The notes beneath the pieces were generated by a model, which was given only the letters and a program-made list of their open reading frames with translations, had not been told where the DNA came from and did not search any database. DNA of 43,091 bases, from assembly GCA_017558105.1 (NCBI GenBank), contig JAFYWI010000010.1:1-43091 (forward strand), given 5' to 3'. Origin of the DNA: Clostridia bacterium. GTDB taxonomy: Bacteria > Bacillota > Clostridia > Christensenellales > Borkfalkiaceae. Every line of letters begins with the position of its first letter. The stretch's first letter is position 1. This document shows positions 1 through 9,756 of the stretch, one piece after another. A program made the position numbers and the translations under genes.

Positions 1-264
1 AAAGTCTACGTGCCCTGGTGTATCTATAATATTTAATCTATAACCTTTCCAATGTGCAGTTGTAGCAGCACTTGTAATAGTTATACCACGTTCTTTTTCT
101 TGTTCCATCCAGTCCATTGTAGCAGAACCTTCGTGAGTTTCACCTATTTTATGCGTTCTACCCGTATAGAATAGGATTCTTTCAGTCGTTGTGGTTTTGC
201 CGGCGTCAATGTGAGCCATAATACCAATGTTTCTGGTTGCACTTAAATTAAAATCTCTAGCCAT
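1..264 (-). CDS. fusA: Elongation factor G, N-terminal part (cut by window edge)
   Basis: Translation elongation factor G, the GTPase that drives ribosomal translocation. Only the first 88 residues lie in the window; the frame is open to base 1. The G1 P-loop reads [15 protein letters not shown] at about residues 17-31, the switch I region carries RGITITSAA, and the G3 motif DTPGHVDF falls at the cut. The start ATG (262-264) follows a GGAGAAAG ribosome binding site, 15 bases after the rpsG stop codon, so it is co-transcribed with rpsL and rpsG in the usual str-operon order. Identity is certain; the rest of the gene lies outside the window. Confidence 0.97.
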   Translation of the reverse strand, partial: MARDFNLSATRNIGIMAHIDAGKTTTTERILFYTGRTHKIGETHEGSATMDWMEQEKERGITITSAATTAHWKGYRLNIIDTPGHVDF

Positions 265-279
265 AAACTTTCTCCAATA

Positions 280-750
280 TTAGAATCTGTAATGAGCAAA
301 TGCTTTGTTTGCTTCTGCCATTCTGTGCGTGTCTTCTTTCTTCTTAACAGCAGCACCAGAATTGTTAAATGCATCTACTAATTCGTTAGCAAGGCGAGCG
401 CTCATTTCTCTTTCGCTTCTTTTTCTTGCAGCGGCAACTAACCATCTAATAGCTAACGTTTGTCTTCTTTCTGCTCTAATTTCGATAGGTACTTGATAGT
501 TAGCACCACCTACTCTTCTAGCTTTAACTTCTACCATAGGCATAATGTTATTTAATGCCTGTGCGAACATTTCTTTTGCATCTAGACCAACTTTTTCACT
601 TGCAACAGCAAATGCGTCGTAAACGATTGCTTGTGCAATACCTTTTTTGCCGTCTAGCATAACTTGATTAATTAGTTTTGTTACAACCTTATCATTATAG
701 ATTGGGTCTGGCAAAACGTCTCTTTTTGCAATACTGCCTCTTCTTGGCAT
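280..750 (-). CDS. rpsG: 30S ribosomal protein S7
   Basis: Small-subunit protein S7, which nucleates assembly of the 16S rRNA 3' domain and sits near the exit site. At 156 residues it has the usual bacterial length. The MPRRG start, the PDPIYND segment, the [10 protein letters not shown] helix and the [12 protein letters not shown] beta-hairpin arm are all present. An AAAGGAGGATT ribosome binding site precedes the ATG. It is the middle gene of rpsL-rpsG-fusA, but the 210-base spacer from rpsL is unusually long and folds into several stems (see that entry). S7 autoregulates the str operon from the S12-S7 spacer in Escherichia coli, so a similar role here is plausible but not shown. Confidence 0.98.
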   Translation of the reverse strand: MPRRGSIAKRDVLPDPIYNDKVVTKLINQVMLDGKKGIAQAIVYDAFAVASEKVGLDAKEMFAQALNNIMPMVEVKARRVGGANYQVPIEIRAERRQTLAIRWLVAAARKRSEREMSARLANELVDAFNNSGAAVKKKEDTHRMAEANKAFAHYRF

Positions 751-795
751 AATGTAAATCCTCCTTTAAATTTTTGCGTTTTATAAACGCCTTGT

Positions 796-953
796 TTTAA
801 GGGTAAACCCTTTTTTAGTACAGCTATCACTTGCCCAAACTTTTGGGTAGCGAACCTTCTGTCTACCGACATACTGCCTACCAATCGGGCTTAATTTTCC
901 GAATCTCCGATTTTAAGTAGGTGTGTAATTTTTGTTAAATAATAATCTACTTA
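796..953 (-). promoter_or_regulatory. Structured RNA spacer between rpsL and rpsG
   Basis: This non-coding spacer is transcribed between rpsL and rpsG. Exactly complementary arms define stems at 914-920/947-953, 883-888/907-912 (AATCGG with CCGATT) and 846-850/878-882 (GGTAG with CTACC). Inside the last is a 4-bp hairpin, 860-863/868-871. Further hairpins lie at 834-847 (CCCAAA/TTTGGG) and 799-812 (AAGGGT/ACCCTT). The stems lie side by side and end about 30 bases before the rpsG ribosome binding site. It has no long poly-U tract and does not look like a plain terminator. A ribosomal-protein autoregulatory site or an RNA processing site is an inference; I do not recognise it as a named family. 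Confidence 0.55.
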
Positions 954-960
954 CTTGTTA

Positions 961-1332
961 TTATTTAGGTCTTTTTGCGCCGTATAGAGACCTTGATTGC
1001 CTACGTTTTGCAACGCCAGCAGTATCTAATGCGCCACGGATAATGTGATATCTTACACCTGGTAAGTCTTTAACCCTTCCGCCACGGATAAGAACTGAAC
1101 TGTGTTCTTGTAGGTTATGACCTTCACCTGGAATGTAAACGATACCTTCCATTTTGTTAGTAAGACGAACTCTGGCAATTTTACGTAATGCTGAGTTAGG
1201 CTTCTTTGGTGTGGTTGTTGTTACAGATAAGCAAACACCACGTTTTTGTGGACATTCATCTAAAATAGGTGATTTTGACTTATAAGTAATTTTCTTTCTG
1301 CCTTGTCTAATTAACTGTTGAATTGTTGGCAT
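961..1332 (-). CDS. rpsL: 30S ribosomal protein S12
   Basis: Decoding-centre protein S12, 123 residues, the usual length. It opens [12 protein letters not shown] and carries [14 protein letters not shown] and [11 protein letters not shown], the two loops that contact the A-site codon-anticodon helix. Both lysines where streptomycin-resistance mutations usually arise (the K42 and K87 equivalents) are wild type. The ATG follows AAGGAGGTGC. It is the first gene of the rpsL-rpsG-fusA unit and has its own promoter (1431-1459) in the 164-base gap after rpoC, so the str genes can be transcribed independently of rpoBC. Confidence 0.98.
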   Translation of the reverse strand: MPTIQQLIRQGRKKITYKSKSPILDECPQKRGVCLSVTTTTPKKPNSALRKIARVRLTNKMEGIVYIPGEGHNLQEHSSVLIRGGRVKDLPGVRYHIIRGALDTAGVAKRRQSRSLYGAKRPK

Positions 1333-1402
1333 ATAGCACCTCCTTAATTTTATCGTTTATTCGGAAAACGGATTCGGAAATTTCCGTTTCTTTCTAATTT
1401 TA

Positions 1403-1423
1403 CGTTAAATTTATAATTTAACG
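1403..1423 (-). promoter_or_regulatory. Hairpin at the 5' end of the rpsL leader
   Basis: CGTTAAAT (1403-1410) and ATTTAACG (1416-1423) are perfect 8-bp arms around a 5-base loop, located right at the predicted start of the rpsL transcript. GGAAATTTCC and related CGGAAA repeats follow at about 1360-1390. It could stabilise the leader, or help end read-through from rpoC, although no strong U-tract follows. Confidence 0.4.
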
Positions 1424-1430
1424 GAATTTT

Positions 1431-1459
1431 ATTGTACCATTTATACCCAATTTAGTCAA
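1431..1459 (-). promoter_or_regulatory. Promoter of rpsL-rpsG-fusA
   Basis: Reading on the minus strand, the -35 box TTGACT (1454-1459) and the -10 box TACAAT (1431-1436) are separated by exactly 17 bases, a good sigma-A promoter. Transcription would start near 1424, giving a leader of about 90 bases before the rpsL start codon. Confidence 0.75.
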
Positions 1460-1496
1460 ATAAAATCAAGCAAAATGGCACAATTTTATTCTTTTT

Positions 1497-4400
1497 TTAT
1501 TCTTCTACGTTTTCTGCTGCACTCGTTTTAATAACGGTTAGTGGAGAAACGTTTTTATAGTCTTTAATACCAGTACCAGCAGGTATTAATTTACCAATGA
1601 TAACGTTTTCTTTTAAGCCTACAAGTGGGTCAATTTTATTTTTAATAGCGGCTTCGGTTAACACTCTTGCCGTTTCTTGGAATGATGCGGCAGATAAGAA
1701 ACTTTCTTTTGCTAACGCAGCCTTGGTTATACCTAATAAAATTCTCTTACCGATAGGTGGTTCTAAGCCGTTTTCAAGTGCAATTTGCGTTTCTTCTTCA
1801 AACCTTGCAAGGTCAATTTTTTCACCTGGTAGAATATCTGCACCACCTGGATTTTCAACTTGAACCTTTTTAAGCATTTGACGAACGATAATTTCAACGT
1901 GTTTATCGTTAATATCAACACCTTGAGAACGATATACGCTTTGGATTTCTCTTAAAATGTAATCTTGTACGCCTTTGAAACCTTTGGTTTTTAATATATC
2001 TTGTGGATATACAGCGCCGTGAGTTAAAACAGAACCTGGTTCAACAACTTCGCCTTCCTTAACGGCAACACCCGTGCCAAATGGAATAGCATAGTCTTTA
2101 TCGCCTTCTGCAGTTTTAACAACAACGTGAATAATTTTGTCTTTTTCTTCAATAGATACTACACCACTGTGTTCGCAAACGATAGCAGCGTGTTTTGGTC
2201 TTCTTGCTTCAAATAGTTCTTCAACCCTAGGAAGACCTTGCGTAATATCGCCCGTACTTGCAATACCACCGGTGTGGAACGTTCTCATGGTAAGTTGCGT
2301 ACCTGGTTCACCGATAGATTGTGCAGCTATAATACCAACTGCTTCACCTATTTGAACTGGTAGGTTATTACTCATGTTTTTGCCGTAACACTTAGCGCAA
2401 ACACCCGTTTTAGATTTACAAGTAAACGTAGACCTAATTCTAACTTCAGTAATTGCTTCTTTACCATACTTTTTGTCGTATAGTTTGTTAATTTCTTCAA
2501 GTTTATCTGCGCCGTCTTCAGTAATCATTGTATTAGCAAGTGCAATTTCGCCTGCTTTTACTAAAACGTTGCCGTTTTCATCTAAGATATCGTTAACAGG
2601 AACGTCGTCTAAAACGAATCTGCCAGCAACACGGTCTCTTAAACTTTCAATAACTTCACCCTTAGAGCCTTTAATAGCGCTAACAATTATACCTCTAGAG
2701 TCGCCACAATCTTCGTCTTTAATAATAACTTCTTGAGCAACGTCTACAAGTCTTCTCGTTAAGTAACCAGAGTCTGCCGTTTTTAACGCAGTATCGGCTA
2801 AACCTTTACGTCCACCGTGAGATGAAATAAAGTACTCTAGAACTGAAAGACCTTCACGGAAGCAAGATTTTACAGGGATTTCAATAGTTTTACCTTTAGG
2901 GTCTGTCATAAGACCACGCATACCTGCAAGTTGTTTAATTTGGTCGATAGAACCACGGGCACCAGAGTTAGCCATCATTAGAATTGGGTTGAATTCATCT
3001 AACGTTTCTTTTAGTTTTTCAGTAACGTCATCGGTAGCCTTTTTCCAAATGCTAACAACCTTTTTGTATCTTTCGTCATCGGTGATATAACCTTTCTTAT
3101 ATAACGTTTCTACTTTTAGAACTTGTTCTTCAGAAAGTTTTAATATAGCACGTTTATCTTTTGGCATATGCATATCGAACACACTGGTTGTAATAGCACC
3201 AACGGTAGAATACTTAAAGCCTAATGCCTTAACCTTATCTAACACGTCTGCAGCACAACTTGCACCGTGACGTTTGAAGCATGCACCAACGATTTTTTGT
3301 AAATCTTTTTTGCCAACTGCTTGACCTTTTTTAGAAACAGAACCATCTATTTCGTATTTTAAGAAGTCTTCTTTGTTAACTCTTTCAACAAAACCTAAGT
3401 CTTGCGGGATTGCTTCGTTGAAGAAAATTTTACCAACAGAAGTTATAACTCTGCCAACAACCTTTTCGCCGTCAACTTCTACTTCTCTACGAACGATAAT
3501 TTCGTCTTGAAGTTGAATTTTACCAGTTTGGTAAGCCATTATTGCTTCTTCTGGAGAGTGGTATGCTATGGTGTGTTCTGGTACACCGTAAACTTTACCA
3601 TTTTCGTCTTCAATACCTTTTTCGTTATATTTTTTACCAATATGTTTTTTAATGATAGTTAAGTAGTAAGAACCCATAACCATATCTTGAGTAGGGCTCA
3701 TAACTGGTTTACCATCAGAAAGTTTTAGAATATTGTTAGATGCAAGCATTAAAAACCTTGCTTCTGCTTGTGCTTCTACTGATAGTGGAACGTGAACAGC
3801 CATTTGGTCGCCGTCGAAGTCTGCGTTGAACGCACCACAAACAAGTGGGTGAAGTTTAATTGCACGACCTTCTATTAAAACTGGTTCGAACGCTTGAATA
3901 GATAATCTGTGAAGCGTAGGAGCACGGTTTAACATAACTGGGTGGTCTTTAATAACGTCTTCTAAAACGTCCCAAACAACGGTTTTCGCACGTTCTACCG
4001 TACGTTTTGCATTTTTAATGTTGTGGCAAATATTGTTTTCAACAAGTTTTTTCATTACGAAAGGCTTGAATAATTCAATAGCCATTTCTTTTGGCAAACC
4101 ACATTGATACAATTTAAGTTCTGGTCCTACAACGATAACTGAACGGCCAGAATAGTCTACACGCTTACCAAGTAAGTTTTGACGGAAACGGCCTTGTTTA
4201 CCACGTAGCATACCAGATAAAGATTTTAGTTCTCTGTTACCAGCGCCACTAATAGCCTTACCACGTCTGCCGTTGTCAATTAATGCGTCTACTGCTTCTT
4301 GAAGCATTCTCTTTTCATTTCTTATAATAATTTCAGGAGCACCTAATTCCATCAACTTCTTCAAACGATTATTTCTGTTTATAACCCTTCTATATAAGTC

Positions 4401-5171
4401 GTTTAAGTCGGAAGTAGCAAATCTACCGCCGTCTAATTGAACCATAGGTCTTAATTCTGGTGGAATTACAGGAAGAACGTCTAAAATCATCCATTCAGGC
4501 TTGTTGCCACTCTTTCTAAATGATTCTATAATTTCTATTCTTTTTACGGCTCTAATTCTTCTTTGACCAGAAACGTTTTCTGCAATAATTTTCTTTGCTT
4601 CTTCGCTTTCTTTATCTAGGTCGACAGCCATTAATAATTCTTTAATGGCTTCTGCACCCATACCAGTTTTGAAAGAACCAATGCCGTATTGTGCTTCGAT
4701 TTCTCTCTTTTCTCTGTCGTTAATAACTTGTTTGTATTCTAATGGTGTAGTACCTGGGTCTAAAACAACGTGACAAGCAAAATATAAAACTTGTTCTAAT
4801 GCTTTAGGGCTCATATCTAACATCAAACCAATTCTTGATGGAACACCCTTAAAATACCAAATGTGAGAAACTGGAGCGGCAAGTTCAATGTGCCCCATAC
4901 GGTCACGACGAACTTTGCTCTTTGTAATTTCTACGCCACACTTGTCGCAAACAACACCTTTATAACGAATTCTTTTATATTTACCGCAATGACATTCCCA
5001 ATCTTTTACAGGCCCGAAAATTCTTTCGCAGAATAAACCGCCCATTTCTGGTTTTTGCGTTCTGTAGTTTATAGTTTCCGGTTTTGTTACTTCGCCGTAA
5101 GACCACTCTCTAATTTTTTCAGGAGAAGCCACGCCTATTTGTATAGAATCAAAATTGTTAAGTTCAAACAT
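1497..5171 (-). CDS. rpoC: DNA-directed RNA polymerase subunit beta'
   Basis: The largest polymerase subunit, 1224 residues. An N-terminal zinc site (CHCGKYKR with CDKCG, about residues 60-80) is followed by the catalytic [12 protein letters not shown] loop, whose three aspartates hold the active-site magnesium. The trigger loop region ([14 protein letters not shown]), the second zinc site ([13 protein letters not shown]) and the bridge-helix [19 protein letters not shown] are all intact. It starts at an ATG behind GGGGAGGAAAG, 17 bases after rpoB, so the two are translated from one message. Length and motif order fit the Bacillota form without the large proteobacterial insertions. No terminator is obvious before the rpsL promoter, so some read-through into the str genes is likely. 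Confidence 0.98.
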   Translation of the reverse strand: MFELNNFDSIQIGVASPEKIREWSYGEVTKPETINYRTQKPEMGGLFCERIFGPVKDWECHCGKYKRIRYKGVVCDKCGVEITKSKVRRDRMGHIELAAPVSHIWYFKGVPSRIGLMLDMSPKALEQVLYFACHVVLDPGTTPLEYKQVINDREKREIEAQYGIGSFKTGMGAEAIKELLMAVDLDKESEEAKKIIAENVSGQRRIRAVKRIEIIESFRKSGNKPEWMILDVLPVIPPELRPMVQLDGGRFATSDLNDLYRRVINRNNRLKKLMELGAPEIIIRNEKRMLQEAVDALIDNGRRGKAISGAGNRELKSLSGMLRGKQGRFRQNLLGKRVDYSGRSVIVVGPELKLYQCGLPKEMAIELFKPFVMKKLVENNICHNIKNAKRTVERAKTVVWDVLEDVIKDHPVMLNRAPTLHRLSIQAFEPVLIEGRAIKLHPLVCGAFNADFDGDQMAVHVPLSVEAQAEARFLMLASNNILKLSDGKPVMSPTQDMVMGSYYLTIIKKHIGKKYNEKGIEDENGKVYGVPEHTIAYHSPEEAIMAYQTGKIQLQDEIIVRREVEVDGEKVVGRVITSVGKIFFNEAIPQDLGFVERVNKEDFLKYEIDGSVSKKGQAVGKKDLQKIVGACFKRHGASCAADVLDKVKALGFKYSTVGAITTSVFDMHMPKDKRAILKLSEEQVLKVETLYKKGYITDDERYKKVVSIWKKATDDVTEKLKETLDEFNPILMMANSGARGSIDQIKQLAGMRGLMTDPKGKTIEIPVKSCFREGLSVLEYFISSHGGRKGLADTALKTADSGYLTRRLVDVAQEVIIKDEDCGDSRGIIVSAIKGSKGEVIESLRDRVAGRFVLDDVPVNDILDENGNVLVKAGEIALANTMITEDGADKLEEINKLYDKKYGKEAITEVRIRSTFTCKSKTGVCAKCYGKNMSNNLPVQIGEAVGIIAAQSIGEPGTQLTMRTFHTGGIASTGDITQGLPRVEELFEARRPKHAAIVCEHSGVVSIEEKDKIIHVVVKTAEGDKDYAIPFGTGVAVKEGEVVEPGSVLTHGAVYPQDILKTKGFKGVQDYILREIQSVYRSQGVDINDKHVEIIVRQMLKKVQVENPGGADILPGEKIDLARFEEETQIALENGLEPPIGKRILLGITKAALAKESFLSAASFQETARVLTEAAIKNKIDPLVGLKENVIIGKLIPAGTGIKDYKNVSPLTVIKTSAAENVEE

Positions 5172-5188
5172 TTTTCTTTCCTCCCCTA

Positions 5189-8100
5189 TTAAAATTCACC
5201 ATCTTCTTCGTCTAAATCATCAAACAACAAATCATCGTCTGGGATAGTTGTATCGATTTCATCATCTTCATCGTCGAACATATCTTTAGAGTTGAATTCA
5301 AATTCATCGATATCTGCAGTTTCAGTATCTTCGAATAGGGTTTCTTCAACTTCGTCTGTGTCTTCAATGTCAATTTCATCGAAATGTTCTTTTTCTGGAG
5401 CAACAGGAACGTCATCGTAATCTGTTTCAATAAGGTCTTTAAGTGCAAGTTCTTCTTTGTTTTCAGTAAGAACTTTTACGTCTAACGCAAGAGATTGCAA
5501 TTCTTTTAATAAAACCTTAAATGCTTCTGGAATACCAGGTTCGCTGATGTTAGTTCCTTTAACTATAGATTCGTAAGTTTTAATTCTACCAACAACGTCG
5601 TCTGACTTAACGGTTAGAATTTCTTGAAGAATATGAGCAGCGCCGTATGCTTCTAATGCCCAAATTTCCATTTCCCCGAAACGTTGGCCACCGAATTGTG
5701 CCTTACCGCCTAAAGGTTGTTGGGTAACTAAACTATATGGACCAGTTGAACGTGCGTGAATTTTATCGTCAACCAAGTGAATAAGTTTAATCATATACAT
5801 TTGACCAACCGTAACTCTGTTTTCGAAAGGTTCACCAGTTCTACCATCGTAAAGTTGAATTTTACCATCAACTTCGCCGTTAGGGTTAACTATGTTATTT
5901 TCTTTTAATAATTCTTTAATATCGCTTTCAGAAGCACCGTCAAATACAGGGGTAGCAATCTTCCAGCCAAGTTGTTTACAAACTAAACCTAAGTGAACTT
6001 CTAATACTTGACCGATGTTCATACGAGAAGGAACGCCTAGTGGGTTAAGTACGATTTGTAGTGGCGTACCATCTGCCATAAACGGCATATCGCTTTCTGG
6101 AAGTATTCTTGAAATAACACCCTTGTTACCATGACGACCAGCCATTTTGTCACCGATAGAGATTTTACGTTTTTGAGCAATGTAAACTCTAACAAGTTTG
6201 TTTACGCCAGGTGCAAGTTCATCTTTATTAGCACGTGTAAATATTTTAACGTCTACAACGATACCACCTTCGCCGTGTGGAACTTTTAGAGATGTATCTC
6301 TAACTTCTCTAGCCTTTTCGCCGAAGATTGCACGAAGTAATCTTTCTTCTGGGGTTAATTCAGTTTCACCCTTAGGTGTAACTTTACCAACTAATATATC
6401 GCCACTATTAACTTCTGCACCAACCCTAATAATACCATTTTCATCAAGGTCTTTAAGTGCATCGTCGCCAACGTTAGGAATATCTCTGGTAATTTCTTCT
6501 TCGCCAAGTCTTGTATCTCTTGCTTCAATTTCGTGTTCTTCAATGTGGATTGTTGTAAACACGTCTTCTCTAACAAGTTTTTCAGAAAGCAATATAGCGT
6601 CTTCGTAGTTGTAACCTTCCCAAGACATAAAGCCTACGAGAATATTTCTACCTAATGCTAATTCGCCGTTCTTTGTTGAAGGACCGTCTGCAATAGTTTG
6701 ACCTTTAACGATTTTTTCGCCTTTATCTACTATTGGACGTTGATTTAAGCAAGTACCTTGGTTACTTCTTTCAAATTTCTTTAATTTATATTCTCTGTCG
6801 CCGTTTTCGCCTGTAATAACAATGCAATCACTAGCAACACTCTTAACAACACCGTCTTCAACAGCGTTAACCATAACGCCAGAGTCGTATGCTATTCTTC
6901 TTTCAATTCCCGTAGCAACAATTGCGTTTTCTGGGCAAAGTAGTGGAACTGCTTGACGTTGCATGTTAGAACCCATTAGCGCACGGTTGGTATCGTCGTT
7001 TTCTAAGAAAGGAATTAACGCCGTAGCAACTGAGATAAGTTGTTTTGGAGAAACGTCCATATAATCCATTTTTTCTTTGAAGTCTTCGGTAATTTCTTCC
7101 CTATGACGACAGAATACACGGTCGTTTGCAAAATACTTATTATCGATTAATGGTTCGTTTGCTTGCGCAACGATGAAGTTATCTTCTTCATCTGCAGTTA
7201 AGTAATCTACTTGTTCGGTAACTATGGTTTCAATAGTTCCGTCTTCTTTAGTGGTGTGAATAACCTTTCTGTAAGGAGATTCAATAAAACCAAATTCATT
7301 AACTTGCGCATATGCTGCAAGAGAAGTGATAAGACCAATGTTTTGACCTTCTGGTGTTTCTATTGGGCACATTCTTCCGTAGTGAGAGTGGTGAACGTCA
7401 CGCACTTCAAAGGTTGCCCTATCTCTGTTAAGACCACCAGGACCTAAGGCAGAAAGTTTTCTCTTGTGTGTTAATTCTGCAATTGGGTTGGTTTGGTCCA
7501 TAAATTGAGAAAGTTGTGAAGAACCAAAGAATTCTTTAATAGCAGAACTTACAGGGCGAATATTAATTAAACCTTGTGGAGTAACTTCCTTAGGGTCTTG
7601 AGTTGCCATTCTTTCTTTAATAACTCTTTCTAACCTTGCAATACCAATACGGAATTGGTTTTGTAATAATTCGCCAACAGAACGAACACGTCTATTACCA
7701 AGGTGGTCGATATTATCTATTGAGCCAATACCTTCATTAAGGTCTAAGTTAAGTGAAACTGATGCAACGATATCGTCTACCGTAATATGTTTGTGGTTTA
7801 ACTTATCTAATAAAGGACGAATTTCCTTCTTAACTTCGTTAGAAACAGGTTGGCTAACACCAGCATCAACTAATTCAAAGAATTTAGCACAAGCATTAAC
7901 GAATTTAATTCTAATTTCTTTTGCCTTTTCTTCGTTCTTCTTATCTTCTGGTTTTAATTCTTCTTCAGGAATATCTTTATCTTCAATGTAATATAAGCGA
8001 TTAATTTCTTTCTTTAAGATTTCAGCAGTTTTTTCTACGCCTTCACTCTTAACAAGTTCGTTAACCTTTGAAGCAAATTTTAAGGTTGGGTTATAAACGT

Positions 8101-9184
8101 AATCTAAAAGACCAAAGAAACTTGGGTCAATGCCCATAACTTCTTTGAAGTAAACTACGTTATTACCAATAATTTTATGAGCCTTGCCGTTTACGTCTGC
8201 AAAGAATTGGTTAATACCAGCATCTTGAATAGCATTTGCTACTGCACGGGTAATTACTTGACCTTTCGTTGCTAAAACTTCGCCGTCTTCACTAATTACG
8301 TCTTCAAAAGCAACTAAACCAACGATACGTGCGCCAAGTCTTAAACGTTTGTTGAATTTATATCTACCAACCCTTGCTAAGTCGTAACGACGTGGGTCGA
8401 AGAAAATGTTCTTTAAGTGTTGTTTAACGGCTTCATCCGTTGGGATTTCGCCTGGGCGTAATCTACGGTATAGTTCAACTAAACCGTCTTGTTCGCTTTT
8501 AGCAGTATCTTTTTCTGCAGTAACTTTAATCATTTCGTTATCTGCAAATAGGCTGTTAAGTTCTTCGTCTAAACCAAAACCTAACGCACGAAGAAGAACG
8601 GTTGCAGTTAACTTTCTAGTTCTGTCTACGTGTACCCATAAAACGTTTTGAGCGTCTTGTTCAAATTCTAACCAAGCACCCCTAGATGGAATAACGGTGG
8701 TGTCGAATAATTTTTTACCCGACTTGTCCATTTCAGAACCATTATAAACACCAGGAGAACGTACTAATTGAGAAACTATAACCCTTTCTGCCCCGTTAAT
8801 AATGAAAGAACCATTGTCTGTCATTAATGGGAAATCGCCCATAAATACTTCTTGGTCCATAACTTCATCGGTAACCTTGTTAACAAGCCTTACCTTAACG
8901 CGAAGTGGACGAGCATAGGTAGCGTCTCTATCTCTACATTCTTTTTCGTTGTACTTTGGAGCACCATTTAGGTTGTGCTCTAAGAAATACAACTCAAAGT
9001 GGTCGGAATAGTCGGTTATTGGAGAAAAGTCTTCAAAAACCTCGTTTATGCCGTCTTTAATAAAGGCGTCATAGGAGTCTTTCTGGATTTTGACAAGGTA
9101 AGGAAGTTCTATAGCTTCTTTAATTTTGCTAAAGGTTTTTCTCTTTACGTTGCCACATTGAATTTCTTGTAAATTTCGTGCCAT
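5189..9184 (-). CDS. rpoB: DNA-directed RNA polymerase subunit beta
   Basis: Polymerase beta subunit, 1331 residues from the chosen start. The ATG at 9182-9184 (MARNLQEIQ) follows TAAGGAGTG at good spacing. A further in-frame ATG 14 codons upstream has no ribosome binding site and was not used. The rifampicin pocket ([11 protein letters not shown] to [13 protein letters not shown]), the [12 protein letters not shown] region and the C-terminal [18 protein letters not shown] clamp element are all present. Compared with E. coli it has K at the R529 equivalent and Q at the P567 equivalent. The last 68 residues form a strongly acidic tail (about 36 Asp/Glu) beyond the conserved end, which makes the protein longer than the family norm in Bacillota. 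No rplL lies upstream. Confidence 0.98.
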   Translation of the reverse strand: MARNLQEIQCGNVKRKTFSKIKEAIELPYLVKIQKDSYDAFIKDGINEVFEDFSPITDYSDHFELYFLEHNLNGAPKYNEKECRDRDATYARPLRVKVRLVNKVTDEVMDQEVFMGDFPLMTDNGSFIINGAERVIVSQLVRSPGVYNGSEMDKSGKKLFDTTVIPSRGAWLEFEQDAQNVLWVHVDRTRKLTATVLLRALGFGLDEELNSLFADNEMIKVTAEKDTAKSEQDGLVELYRRLRPGEIPTDEAVKQHLKNIFFDPRRYDLARVGRYKFNKRLRLGARIVGLVAFEDVISEDGEVLATKGQVITRAVANAIQDAGINQFFADVNGKAHKIIGNNVVYFKEVMGIDPSFFGLLDYVYNPTLKFASKVNELVKSEGVEKTAEILKKEINRLYYIEDKDIPEEELKPEDKKNEEKAKEIRIKFVNACAKFFELVDAGVSQPVSNEVKKEIRPLLDKLNHKHITVDDIVASVSLNLDLNEGIGSIDNIDHLGNRRVRSVGELLQNQFRIGIARLERVIKERMATQDPKEVTPQGLINIRPVSSAIKEFFGSSQLSQFMDQTNPIAELTHKRKLSALGPGGLNRDRATFEVRDVHHSHYGRMCPIETPEGQNIGLITSLAAYAQVNEFGFIESPYRKVIHTTKEDGTIETIVTEQVDYLTADEEDNFIVAQANEPLIDNKYFANDRVFCRHREEITEDFKEKMDYMDVSPKQLISVATALIPFLENDDTNRALMGSNMQRQAVPLLCPENAIVATGIERRIAYDSGVMVNAVEDGVVKSVASDCIVITGENGDREYKLKKFERSNQGTCLNQRPIVDKGEKIVKGQTIADGPSTKNGELALGRNILVGFMSWEGYNYEDAILLSEKLVREDVFTTIHIEEHEIEARDTRLGEEEITRDIPNVGDDALKDLDENGIIRVGAEVNSGDILVGKVTPKGETELTPEERLLRAIFGEKAREVRDTSLKVPHGEGGIVVDVKIFTRANKDELAPGVNKLVRVYIAQKRKISIGDKMAGRHGNKGVISRILPESDMPFMADGTPLQIVLNPLGVPSRMNIGQVLEVHLGLVCKQLGWKIATPVFDGASESDIKELLKENNIVNPNGEVDGKIQLYDGRTGEPFENRVTVGQMYMIKLIHLVDDKIHARSTGPYSLVTQQPLGGKAQFGGQRFGEMEIWALEAYGAAHILQEILTVKSDDVVGRIKTYESIVKGTNISEPGIPEAFKVLLKELQSLALDVKVLTENKEELALKDLIETDYDDVPVAPEKEHFDEIDIEDTDEVEETLFEDTETADIDEFEFNSKDMFDDEDDEIDTTIPDDDLLFDDLDEEDGEF

Positions 9185-9218
9185 CAAAACACACTCCTTA
9201 AAAAAATTTAAATTGTTA

Positions 9219-9270
9219 TTCGACAATCTTTACAAACCCAAAAAAATGGTGTATAATTCTAATTGTCGAA
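9219..9270. repeat. Inverted repeat around a plus-strand promoter in the rpoB leader
   Basis: TTCGACAAT (9219-9227) and ATTGTCGAA (9262-9270) are perfect 9-bp inverted arms with 34 bases between them. The spacer holds the complete plus-strand promoter listed separately. In the rpoB transcript the arms would form a hairpin ending about 35 bases before the start codon. As DNA they could be a spaced operator pair. Confidence 0.6.
9229..9257 (+). promoter_or_regulatory. Plus-strand promoter antisense to the rpoB leader
   Basis: TTTACA (9229-9234), a 17-base spacer and a perfect TATAAT (9252-9257) point rightwards, so transcription would start near 9264. The product would either be the long leader of the S4-domain gene at 9491 or, if the hairpin at 9310 terminates, an RNA of about 80 bases complementary to the rpoB leader. 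Confidence 0.6.
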
Positions 9271-9309
9271 GAAAAATAGGTTTTTATATCTAATTTGTTG
9301 GCGATTTTA

Positions 9310-9345
9310 AGGGTGAAAACACCCAAAAATTTTTCTTTTTTTTCT
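9310..9345 (+). terminator. Possible short terminator downstream of the antisense promoter
   Basis: GGGTG, an AAAA loop and CACCC (about 9310-9323) form a 5-bp stem. It is followed on the plus strand by five A and then a T-rich run to about 9345. The stem is short and the A-tract separates it from the T-run, so termination may be partial. On the minus strand no U-run follows, so it should not stop rpoB transcription. Confidence 0.35.
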
Positions 9346-9374
9346 AAAAAAAGCAATAAAAATCGATATTAACC

Positions 9375-9422
9375 TATCATAATACATTTTATTATGATAT
9401 ACAATAACTAAAAAAAAGTCAA
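9375..9422 (-). promoter_or_regulatory. rpoBC promoter with overlapping palindrome
   Basis: On the minus strand, TTGACT (9417-9422) and TATCAT (9394-9399) are 17 bases apart. Transcription would start near 9387, leaving a leader of about 200 bases before rpoB. The -10 box forms one arm of a perfect palindrome, TATCATAATA (9375-9384) and TATTATGATA (9390-9399) with a 5-base centre. That is where a repressor would sit, though an AT-rich palindrome can also arise by chance. Confidence 0.65.
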
Positions 9423-9490
9423 GCATTTTATAAAACTTTTTTTATTCTTTCTTTTTTTTCGACAAAAATACTCTTTTTTTGGTATAATTT

Positions 9491-9745
9491 ATGCGCATAG
9501 ATAAGTTTTTAAAGGTAAGCAGAATATTAAAAAGAAGAACTCTTGCCCAAGAAGCCTGCGAAGGTGGTAAAGTTAAGGTAAACGGCAAAAGCGTTAAGCC
9601 TTCGTTTAATGTTAAGGTGGGCGATATTGTTGAATTAGGCTTTAATAGTGGTGCATTAAGGTTTATAGTAAAAGAACTAAAAGAAACGGTTAGAAAAGAA
9701 GAAGCCGAAAATTTATATGAAATTCTTTTTGATGAAGTTAATTAA
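9491..9745 (+). CDS. rqcP: S4-domain RNA-binding protein (RqcP/YabO type)
   Basis: An 84-residue protein that is essentially one S4 RNA-binding domain: MRIDKFLKVSRILKRRTLA, then GGKVKVNGK and VKVGDIVEL. This matches RqcP of Bacillota, which binds stalled 50S-peptidyl-tRNA complexes and helps RqcH add C-terminal alanine tails in ribosome quality control; the hsp15/YabO group is the close relative. No Shine-Dalgarno sequence is visible. A TATAAT (9483-9488, part of TGGTATAAT) ends two bases before the ATG, so either the message comes from the promoter at 9229 or initiation is unusual. It lies 11 bases upstream of ispDF with the same orientation. The exact ortholog name is inferred from domain and context. 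Confidence 0.8.
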   Translation: MRIDKFLKVSRILKRRTLAQEACEGGKVKVNGKSVKPSFNVKVGDIVELGFNSGALRFIVKELKETVRKEEAENLYEILFDEVN

Positions 9746-9756
9746 AGGTGGTAAAA

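Noticed and set aside
681-884. A 67-codon open frame on the minus strand across the rpsL-rpsG spacer
   Set aside because: It overlaps the start of rpsG out of frame, has no ribosome binding site, and the spacer is better explained by RNA stems.
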